Below, one piece after another: positions 15,001-27,000 of a DNA stretch of 38,081 bases. The stretch's first letter is position 1. Each line of letters begins with the position of its first letter. The translations under genes and the position numbers were made by a program. The notes beneath the pieces were generated by a model. The model searched no databases. It was given only the letters and a program-made list of their open reading frames with translations, and was not told where the DNA came from. Source of the DNA: Saccoglossus kowalevskii (taxonomy: Eukaryota; Hemichordata; Enteropneusta; Harrimaniidae); contig NW_003116455.1 of the NCBI RefSeq assembly GCF_000003605.2, positions 185,682 through 223,762 of the forward strand. Reading direction: 5' to 3'.

Positions 15001-18000
15001 TTAAAAAAACATGTTCGGCGCAACTGCTTCAATGGAGCTCTGAATTTAAGAATCAACAACGACTGGGTAATAAGTTCATTTGCAGTATCAATTTTAGTTC
15101 ACCTCCGGTCCGCGATAACTGAATGCCTACAGTTTAGAGTGTCGTCGAAATTGCGTATTTCACGCTTCGCTGGTATGGCTTCCTTTTCGGTACTGTTCGG
15201 AACAGCAGTCTAATCTCTGGAGTCCGTACCCTGTGAGTATGAAATCAGCCTCCGACTATATTCATCTTTAGATTATGTTTAACCGTTAGCCAACACCGAC
15301 AACTAACATTTTAGCATTTGAGAAACACCGAGCGACCGCGTAAATCCAAACACGCGTTAGTCAGAACCCGGGAGTCGTAATTGTGTTCGTTTTAAAATTG
15401 TATTTCTTTGTGAAGACTTTGATAGATTTGATGCAATTATAGTATTACAATGTTTTGAAAAAATATCAGACGCCGAACAGCACCACACACAACACTACGT
15501 CGCACAGGTACGGTGAGTGCCGTCATTTAAGATAAAGATACGACATCATATACGGGAGCAGATCTTTCGTAGTACGGCGTACTTTGTCCACCTGTTCAAT
15601 ATTTACATGTAAATATCGTTATCGCGCGACTCAATCTTCAACTTGAAACAATTATTTAAAATACAGTACTCTGCTCATTTTTAAACAGGTGGTGATTTTC
15701 CCGTCGGTTGAATGTGAACACCGCCAAGTGTGCACTTCATTGATTGGAGGAGCATACTTCGCGGATTAAGTGTATTTTCTGTTGGTGTCTCAGTATCACT
15801 CGCTTGTAAAGTCAGGTACAGTGCAGTATGTTCGTTTCAAATCGTTTAAGGCAATTTAACACCATAGTGACTGAGAACGTTGTCTCGTGGTGGACGTTTC
15901 ATTTGGACTACATTGAGATACTCTGAATGCTATCATGAATATATAACAGTTTATGTTTATAGGTTTCTTATTCATCAAATATATCATACTTAAAGGTTCA
16001 TCTCGGAGTATATATATATATATATCACTCGCTTCACCGGAAATGTGAATTGCAAGCACAGGAAATTGTTGTTCTGTAATGACGCATGTAACATGAAGGA
16101 TAACAACCTATATTGAGGTTTTAGTAGTTTGCTCACAACTTCTGTTACGTTCACACACTTTACGTTTCCGTCAAGTCGCTGTTTATAGACCATCTACTTC
16201 TGTGTAGATATATAATCTGGGGGTGAACGTTTAGACTGAGTGCATAGGCAAAAGATTCTTACACATCGTGACGTTTGTCGGGAGAGGAGGTGATCACCCC
16301 GAGGGGGGGTACTCGCTTGGATTTAGTATATGATTGCAAAATGTGTCTCATATTAAATTGTTTCATTATTATGCAAACCATATAGCCATGGAAACATATA
16401 AAGATTTTATTGATGTGAAATTTATTCTATGTAATTTCCCGATCGTCCTTGGTGAACACGATACGAGCTCTTTTTGTTTTGTACATATGTACACGTGCTG
16501 GTTTTACAGCCGTTAATTCGTATAAACTAAATTTCTGACGAATTTTTGTTTTCATATTGAAATACTACAAATAGAGAGCATATATTTAATTTAAATGATG
16601 CTTTTCTCAAATCCACATCTCTGGCCGCTTGAAATGTCTGATCATCATTGTGCGGGCAAATCGGTCCCCCACTCTGGTTATCGGCAGCAACGCCCAGATT
16701 ACTGTTTAATGGCGCTATGCGTACACGAGCTGGAACTACAAAGTGAATAGGCTCCGTCTGTTACGTTAATAAAAACACAGCTTCAGTAATGACAATGGCA
16801 TGCTTAGAAGAACGCACTCTTCTTAGTAACATTGTTGCCGAATGTAGAACCTCTTGGAAGAATCATAATTTTGTCTGCAGAAGGCGTAAACCGTCCGGCA
16901 GTGAAATTCATAACATAGACATCATCACGTCTGTGCATGGAACGTCTGTGACTTTGCTTTTGTCAGCCGAGTAAATATATACTTGTACAGACGTATGCAG
17001 TGAGATTAAACCCCACATTATTATCTAATTTCTCGGCTGTTTGGCAGTATTCAGCGGATGATAAAAAGTTTTGTGATACGGGGCAATACATCCGCTAATT
17101 TGAACCGGCTTGCAACACATCAAGCTAGATTTCTCTGTTTAATAACGTGGGAAAAGGAACACCACACACCAAAGGCGTGGGAAAAGATTTCTCGTTCGTG
17201 TGTAGAACATTCTTACGCATGTCATAGCGGTGTATTTACGCATGCGTATATTGGTAGGCAAAAAGGCGGATATCAATTTGAGTAATGGCATTTCTGACGT
17301 AATCAAAAACACCGACAACAATATCAGTTATAAATCTTTTCAATTTTTAATGAATGTGATTTTATAATGCTATTACACGGGCAGTGTGAAAGGCGTAATC
17401 ACCGCTGTATACAATCAACGTTGAAATTAACACAGTTAGACTAACCATCACATTACACATTCAGCGATTGACGGGAAAGCCGCGAAGTAATTCCCTGAAT
17501 TAAATACTTGCGGGTTGGTGAATATATGCCTTGTTTTACAATGCTGTAACTTGCATAGGTGATCAAACGAACCACATGAAGTATCGCATTTCACGGAAAA
17601 TAAATTCTAGATAGTCACAATTCTCCTGAATTATAACCAACTGGCGATAGATGGACATTAAATATTTGGTCATGTGACACATATTGGGTGATACACTGCT
17701 GATGTTAAGAAAACAAGAAAATCAGATGTGACGTTAGTTTTTGTCTAATTTGAACGCTCGTTATTTTAAATCTCATACAAATATTAAATTAGTTTGTTCG
17801 CTCTAAATCCAATTGTGTGTACCACCAATGCCGAGGTGTATTATATCACTTATTACTAGCCGAGCACACTGTAAACATTGTTGCTAATAAAAACTATGCT
17901 CGTATTTTTTTTCAAAGTGTGCAACATTTCGATTATGGGAGAAATATCTAGCCATCGAAGCCGAATGTTTTGTGTTGTTAATTCGGTAAATGAAAGATCC

Positions 18001-21000
18001 AACGGCAATTTGCAAATTTGAACAATCAAACATTTGTCATTCTTTGTTACATATAAGTCATGTAAGTTCTACCACACCGAGTTGTCAAATTAAAATGATT
18101 TGAACAAGGTTTTAGTAACGGTGAACGTGAACTCAGTTCGCATTAACGTGGTCATGAATATATATATTAAACTGTCGCGATAAGGATGTGATTTATTCTG
18201 GGTGATCCATGATCTTATACTAAAATGCTTTCGATCGACTCGGGTGTGATCTCAAGAGTATTATTTCAAGGAAGTCAGGTAATATACTGAACATAAATCA
18301 ACTACTGACGGCGAGCTGATCGTTAATATATTCTCCCAATATGTGTATTCATTTGAAATTCAACGTGTATTTTGACCCAAATAAACTCAGAACAGGCTCT
18401 CAGCTGCTAGCGCGTTTTGTTTATATGTACGTGTCGTGTCTGTTTGCATATAATCTGATAGTTACGTAGCACGCACTGTAAACGGCATAGGAGTGAGAAT
18501 CTCCTACAGTGCTTGGCGTTCACCGTTGATCCGGTGTTACACTCATAATCAGCCTGATTGTCATTTCAACATTGACATATGGTATTAGAAACTAAATGAC
18601 GCAGGGCATTAATTCCACGCTGGGTTAGTCTTATTTCTGCAATTACTAAAGGGTACGTCAATGTCAAAGTGTTAAATGTTAGCGTGCATTTGAATATGAA
18701 ACGCGTTGTAATGATCTGTTGTTATATCGGGGGTAGGAACATTCACGGCAAATCGCGGTGGTTAGTTATATGTGCACTCATGCTTTGGTGATTTCAACTG
18801 AAAAGGTTTACCACCTGTTCCACCGTAATGTAATTTAAGTCTATGTGCTGAACTTGACATTCATTTTTCTTCAGACGGCTTCAGTGAATTTCATTTTCGC
18901 CAATTCAAATTATTCTCTCTCCGCATTCATGCATTTAATGGGATGGCGAGGAAAAAAAATAACCAAAAATAATTTAATATCGGCAGCACTCGACACTCTT
19001 TGTTACAAGACATGTGGGATTTTACCTTTCTCTATAGGTTATGTAAGTAATGCAAAATTCAAAACACGTGCACGAACGATGTATCAAATAGTATACAAGA
19101 CACTAACTGCAACAACAATATACATCGTCATCTCTTTACTCATTACAGGTAATGCATACTGTCACTGGTTTTTCGATGGTGATCTTTGTTGGCCGACTAC
19201 CCCAGCTAATACAACTGTCAGACTGACGTGTCCTAATGCGAGACCAGGTGAGTAGGAACCTCCCTGTCAACGAGCATTCTCTGTCGCTGTCTTCGTCGGC
19301 AAGGGCGTGGCGATGATGGATTCAACTGAAATCCGTTGAATGATATCGGCATATGGACGTACAGTCACATACAAGCTGACTCTATTGTCATGGAAATCGC
19401 TAGTGAAAATTCGATACAATATTGTTAACCTTCAATATGAAAGTTAATGTTATTAACAAACCGATTAATGTATGCCAACCCCCTCCCTCAACAACACCTC
19501 CAACCCCACCCCAATATGAACAGTTAATGTTATTAACAAACCGATTAATGTATGCCAACCCCCTCCCTCAACAACACCCCCAACCCCACCCACACACACG
19601 TGGAAATAGATTGGGTCAATTGAGACTGATTAAAACTTTGATGTTTTATCAAAATATCACCTGAGAGGAATGTCCATGCTGCGTTCTTATTTCGATAAAA
19701 TTGATGGCAACAGTCTAGTTATTTCAAAAACTACTTTCCTTTTTCCCGATAGAAAAGCATGTCCAATACATGTGCATTGTAAATTTTGAAGACGACTGTA
19801 TTACACCAGTTTTATTTGTGTTTTGTTATTTATTGATCTGTTTTATGACGATGATGATGCTATATTTGTTGCATTTAGATTTATTTTCACTTTATTATTA
19901 TCAAAGCAAACTACTATAAACACAAAAGTACGAATATCTATTGGGGTTGAAAGATATGAGCAAGATCCGACTTCATACTTTTCATTCATCTTTAAAACAC
20001 CACGTCCACATTAACAACACGTCTCAATTCCTACAACTCATAAATGGGATAGTTAAATATTATTTACAAAATCAGATTTGAGAATGATTTGTTAGAACAG
20101 AAGAAAGCTAACCTGAATATGCAATTTGTTAAAGAAAATATAAAAAAACTGATACGAACTAATTCAAACAGATTCACATTACCAGTTCAATCACGAGTTG
20201 ATTATACTACTTAACGCGTGTATCGTAAAGATGTTGGTCAGGCTGTATGTTTGATTGGTGACAAATCAAAATGATCATTTTTTCATTAATTAATATATAC
20301 AGTTCGAAAAGGGGCAACAAACAAACATGGTCTAGAAATAGAACAGAAATAGAGTTCGCACATGATTCAAATGACCGAGGGTAAACTGCTTCGAATATAT
20401 AAGGTTATATTCGAACTCGGAATACCTTTATTACGAAGACAAGAACAGTGAAAGCGTACAACGCGCACAGACTTTTATACACCCCCCCCCCGAGGATTCA
20501 GGAAAGGATATTCAAAATGACCGCGCTAAACGCCCATTGCATAAATGTGTCACAAATTTACAAATATGTTAGTGTGAGATGTGTTCACCTTCATGTTCGT
20601 AAAGTAAATTCAAATGGCTGACACTATCAGCGTTGTGTTAGTTTGCCATACAAATACATGTAAAACTATGAAATTACTATAGCGAATAAATCACAAAAAC
20701 ACAGACCCTTGGTGTGCGGGAATAACAAGGATTTCCACTGTCCGCGCCGCACGTACAAAAACGATCTCTCTATTCTGTAAATTATGGTATATGGCCGTAC
20801 TAATCAATCATCCGCTAACAATGATTACCAAACATATTGCACAAGATCTAATTTCCAAACATTCTATCAAAATCCAGATGAGCAGTTATGGTTATATTTA
20901 ATTTGGAAAAAAAAAACGTGAAAAAAATAGATGATTGATTAGATAAGCCAAATCAGAACCAATCCGTCGTAATGCGACCACATATCCTGAAAATAAGTCG

Positions 21001-24000
21001 TATAATTAGTTATGTGTGTTTTCCTTGCTGTATATTCTCGATGTTATATATTCTCGAAGAAGACAAGTCGGTGGGGAACACATGTTTGAGTTTGTCCGAG
21101 TTTTAGGATTCCATTTTTGCAGCTACGCGTTTATTTGTGTTCAATACATATTTCTAACAATAGTAATTATTTATTTGGATATTTAAATATGATGTTCGAA
21201 ATCAACACTATAGTGTGATCAAAATAATCATCGACGATAATTATAGCCCGTAGAAATTAAGCATAATGTTATTGTTCAAGTTGAATAAGACAAGTTATAT
21301 AATTAACTTTTGTTTTTACTTGAAATCGCCAATAATACATACAACAATTAAATTCAATTGAAACGATTAATTTGAAAGTAAGACAAAATGTATATATTGA
21401 CATGTTGCAAGTTTTACGGATATTTAATTCATTCATAATGTTCAATAAATATATTTAATTAAAAATGGACATAGTAAAATAAATGTCGCCGCTCCTTTCA
21501 ATATGCGTGTATATATACTTCTCATAACTAAGTATGACTAATAATATATTAAAATTTCCTAAACAAATATATAAAGTATGAAGTCACGTGACGCTCCCGA
21601 CGTTGAGTTATTAAAGCTGACACAGTCAGCTAAAGTACCTCGAAGAAATGCCGTGCATTTACTTTTAGATTACGCCTTTAGTCGCTAACATTACAAAGTT
21701 CACTTGTATGCATGCTTGTATAAAAATATAATATATTGAGTGTCAAGTTGGGTTGCCGATTGCTGAAGCGTTAAAATCCTACACGAAATAATGCCCTGAA
21801 AGGCATGACACGATACTCTCAAATACCTTTAGTTTTGCTTTTGATTTATTTTTTACGAGAGCAAATATTGTTTTATTTCAAATCAAATCGCATTAGGTGA
21901 AAGCATACGTAGATTGACACGTTATATCAGTGCATTATCGTACTCATTAATTCCTGTAACCCAATCATATTACACGTGTATTCAGCATTGTCCCTGGAAT
22001 AGTAATGAAAGTCTCGTTGCATTCCTCCTAAGCGACAAAGGATATAATATACCCAGACGTTAGTGGAGTACTGGCGCTCTGTCTAAGACCGTACACGGTT
22101 CGCACGGAAACTAGTCTATACTTGAAGTGGCTCTCTAATGGAATAGGGCGACGCTTTCATCGCAAATAGGCGTACTGTGGCAAATCGAGTAAACATTAAG
22201 GCCACTACTCGAAGACGCGTAGATTTATAAAATTTCTCTTGGAAAAGGTTTTGAAGCGTTCCAAAAAAAATGTGCGGCAGTTAAAGTGTGCGGTTAACCT
22301 GACGTGATACTGCATCACGTGACGATACTTTTCATTTTACTGTTTACAGTGACGTCAGCAAACCAATGGCAATATTTATAAATATATACATAAATATCTA
22401 TAAACCCAACTGATTTGATTTGAAGTCAGTCACTTTCAAAAGAGACTGGATTTCCTAGAGAGACATCACCCTTCATTCAGGTTTATGGATAATTAAAAAC
22501 TCGCCTGAGTTTGTTGACTGCAATGTAATGATATCTTTAGCAAAGTTATTATACGTTCGCAAAATATTAAAGGGCGGTAGTCGTCGCGCAGCGCGTGTTC
22601 GAATTTCATGTAAATAAACAATATATTTTACACGCGTTGTATACGTCGCTATGAGTCCCATATCGAACAGGACGCGGCGCGACGACCACCGACCTTTAAT
22701 CACTATCTTGTCAACGAATTCAACCTGACTCGAGAAAATCCGAATATAATTTGCTTACTTCGTTGCGAAGAAGCTGTCATTTTAGCGAGACCCGCTGGCG
22801 ATTCAGTGATTTAACTGTGGTCGTCGCGACTGCGCACTTCTCATTCGCATGTGTAAGATGCCTAGTACGACGTCAAACAGTCGTGACACCACCACCCTGT
22901 GCATTTGTACTGTTCATGTACACGTTATTATTGTAACGTTATTGCCTTATTTCTTTCTCAAATGGGATTATGAACGGTGTATGGTTGAGTGATTTAGTCG
23001 TGCGAGCAGGCTCCGTCGCCACCAATGTATATCTAAGGTTTCTATTCGATAAAAAACATAATTGGATTCCACGAAGTACACTTGCCAGTTTTCAATCACT
23101 ATTGCGAGAATATCTGAGTAAAAAAGAAAGTCGCTCCTTGTCCCCACTTGTGTTTTCCCTCACTGCTCGTATTTAACCTTTCGTTCAATACAATAACGAG
23201 GGCCCTATCCGCTACGATTCATCCCCATCTGCAGACCCACATGGATTCGCTAAATATGCTGTATCAACTATATTTTTATAGTACCAAATGTTTACACAGA
23301 TTATGTTAAGAAACGCAAGTTAGATCACATGGGTAAATTCAACCACTCACGGCTCACATTAAAAGTTTAGCTGTCAGAGGGAAGCGGCGCGCAAAATGCA
23401 TGCAGCTTGGCTTTTATTCGCCTATCATGCAAGGAATTACACCGCCTCATATGTTGTTTTGTACCACATGTGCCCCTCTTTTAGAGAAAGGTGCTGGCAG
23501 GGAATTACAATAAACAGTTGACTGGTGTCGCCGAAGCACATGGAGTTGAATGTGGCCAATTTAACATCCCCAGTATATTTTACGAGCTTTAAGTTAGGGC
23601 TCTTGTTGGGTTTGGTCTCATTATACCATCTAAATGAAGCTGGTAGGCTGAACAACCTGCAGGGCATGATCTCTAGATGATTACACGCACGCACTTGAAC
23701 ATCATGTGGAATGACCAACTAGCCAAATACAGCCTTCGGGCGCTGAGTCGGGGGAATTTTATTCAGTTTGATAGCGTGTAAATTCCCAGTAATTCTTGTT
23801 TCATCAACACACATAACTGATGGCGAATAGAGATAAAACTATATAATTAGGCTCCACGTTGCGGAAAAGTAGCGATTGAATGCGTGATAGTGCGAGTGTT
23901 CCCTTGACTAATGTCGTTACCAGCATCTGTGATCAATCGTATCTATACCATTTTATTGAGCAGATAAAATAGTGTGATCGTATTTATGGCAAATTATTTC

Positions 24001-27000
24001 CTGTGTGAAACTCATTTTATCTTTCATTATTTTGGATGTCGGCATGTAAATAGAAACAGTTTTAAATTAATTGACAGTAGACTACACCATCGAAGTTGAA
24101 AGGTTGTCCCCAGGTGCCCGTTATCGTGTCGCGATAACACGTGGACCCTGCAGTTGGCCGGGAATATATATACGTGCGGTACATACGTTTCATTGAAATA
24201 CAAAAATGTTGGCACTTTGCCATAGGACACAAAATTGTTCGTCTTCAATTTCAACGATTCTAGTCGTATTTGCTACAACGGACAACGTGAGTGCTAATAA
24301 CAAAGATGTCCCCAGTATCTGGAATTGCTATCAGAGAATTAGCGGGAACGTCTTCGTGTTGATCATATGAGGGCGGTGTTATATACGATGCGTGTTCTTA
24401 GTTTCACACTATTTAAAATGATATTTCATGCTACAGTACAATATGCAACTAACACAGCATTACACAGTACAACACTGCGTACCACGGCACTGTACATTCA
24501 CAGACAACTGGCAGCCATCTTGAATATGACTTGAAACTGAACTACACTACACTACACTACACTACACTACACTACACTACACTAAAACACACCACACTAC
24601 ACTAAAACACTACACTACACTACACTACACTACACTACACTACACTACACTACACTACACTACACTACACTACAATACACGCCACGCCACGCCACGCCAC
24701 GCCACACTTTATGTAACTATGAACATGTTGCTTTACAGACTACTATGCCGAGCTAACGTGTGGACCGAATGGTACATGGGTACCAGATGGATTCTATTTT
24801 TTAATGTGCCAGTGGTGCATCGCACTCGGTGAATGTGAACCACATGGCAACGTTACTGCTGTTGATAATAATGACGAAATTGCTTACTGGCACACGGTAA
24901 GTCTCTATATAACCTTCTCAATATAAAGCATCACACATTAAGTCAATACACACTCTCCTCAGAAAATTATTAATCTAATGATTAATGTTAACTTGTGTTT
25001 TGTTTTGTTTGTTTTTTTTGTTTTTTTCAGACTACTTTCTATATTAACGCAGTTTCCAGTCTGATTTATATCATTGGAAATTCCATCGGTATTATACTAT
25101 TGTCAGTGGCTCTTTTCATATTCTGCTACCTAAAGTAAGTGCAAAGGTATATTCGACAACATTTTCACATGCTTGCAATTTTGAACTAAATAGCTCATGA
25201 GAGCCTCGCTTGTACACGGTTTTTTGGATGCGTCATTCAATTCAACCCCCATATAATATATTATTCACACCATATGGTATGAATACAGTAAGTTTATTTT
25301 ACACACATATACCTTACAAAATAGGTTGCATCAACGCGAACTGCAAACACTATATATTCTTACAGTGATAGTTTTATGATTTGTAATCGTTCTTGTGGTT
25401 AAGTGTACATATAATCGACAATCTCTATTAAACCACTTAAACAAATGAACGAAAATTATCAATTATCAAGTATTTGGTCATTGTATTATATCTGTATTTT
25501 TCTGTTTTGTCAATACATGAACTAAAGTGTGCAGAACATAACCAACCTGAAACATTGTTATTTTATTTTGTAGGTGCCTTGCGAGTACCAGGATTTCCAT
25601 TCACAAGAATCTGGTCGTGTCCTTTATTGTGAAGTCCGTTATTCAGATTCTACATCTTCATTTTGGTGTATATGTGTGGAGCAACCCGTTGGAGAACAGC
25701 ATGAACAAGGAAACAATTTATCTATTCCGGGTAACGATTCGCGTATATTTATAGAAATAATCAGTACACAGATGTTATCCGATTTATTCTTTTTCGAACA
25801 TTGAAACACAAACAAAAATTACACGAGAATCGTAATCTGTGGTTCTATGTTCAAGATGGCGTAGAGATTTCGATTCCATATGTGATCACCGTTCATGTAC
25901 ACAATCAGTTTACCGTCATGAAATTTAAGACTATGATTATACTATTAACCATTAATATTGGTAAATTGGTAACATAATCACTGATTTGTAAGCCAATTAA
26001 ATGCTTACTCTTTACGCAATCTTATGACCCTTAAGACATGAATGACAGTAATATACGTGTAATCATCACGTATAACATATATTTTAGAATTTAACATAAA
26101 TAATAATAATAATAATAATTATAACTTCTAACTATCCTCCATGGGACATTGTTAGTTTTAGCGAGCGAATCAGATTCTGAAATTGCTATTACATAATATG
26201 TATTGCTCTGCGTTAAAGAGGGAGGGTCGTCACCTGCGCACGAGCGGGAATTTAGTCCCAAGAGACGATAATAACACACGCTAAAAACGCAAAAGTTCAT
26301 ATAGGTAGACGCTTGTTTGTAAACAATGACACACTATGGCGATCTGACGCATGCGCAGGTGACGACTCCCCGCTTTAACACAACAATAATATTCAGATAC
26401 AACAGAATGATAACATATGAACCTCGAACATTTACAGGTCTTATTCATTTAAAAAAAATACATTGAGCTTGACACATAAACCGATGTTTCTGGTATATTC
26501 AAAGACTTTGCTCTTTTTTTTTAATTATGCAGCCCGAGTATTGCCGACCTGTATTATCATTCTATTATTATTCTTTATTCGCCAATTTATCATGGATGTT
26601 TCTGGAAGGTTTATTTTTATTATCACGGATAACTGTCAGCGTGTTCAGCAAAGAACCGAACTTCATCGTCTTTTACATCATTGGCTGGAGTAAGTAAGAG
26701 TTGATGATACCTGATCTCAGTTGAAACGCTCGCTTATAAAAGTGCACACCTCATAGTGTGTATATTAGTAACGTAATGTTTTATTATTGAAATGTTTTGT
26801 TTTTTTAAATAGTGATCCAATTTAGTCGCATACGCTCATAACAGAATACCAATAGTCTAAAATGATCTTTTTGTTTATAGTTTGTCCCATTCCATTTGTT
26901 GCTGTCTGGGCCACAGTGTTGCATTTTGAAGATGCCAACCCGTGTTGGGACACTGAAGGCAATTGGAAATACTTCTGGATCTTATACGCACCGATGTGCG

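Larger units (their letters stand above)
19248..24738 (+). other. Intron 2 of the receptor gene (about 5.5 kb)
   Basis: Bounded by GTGAGT and TGCTTTACAG. It carries an 80-bp tandem duplication, a poly-C tract (about 20481-20490), a promoter-like CRE/CCAAT/TATA group, a TTAA-flanked MITE and, next to the acceptor, an ACTAC microsatellite. No convincing coding sequence was found in either orientation. Confidence 0.85.

Noticed and set aside
18472-18512. Hairpin GCACTGT...ACAGTGC with inner AGGAG/CTCCT as a microRNA precursor
   Set aside because: Stems are only 7 and 5 bp with a large asymmetric bulge, too weak for a precursor hairpin.
22473-22703. 76-codon minus-strand open frame
   Set aside because: It runs through the TTAA-flanked MITE, whose GC-rich ends remove stops; no protein similarity seen.
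25574-25804. 76-codon open frame starting at the exon 5 acceptor
   Set aside because: It reads a different frame; the frame in phase with exons 4 and 6 gives the class B TM2 signature.
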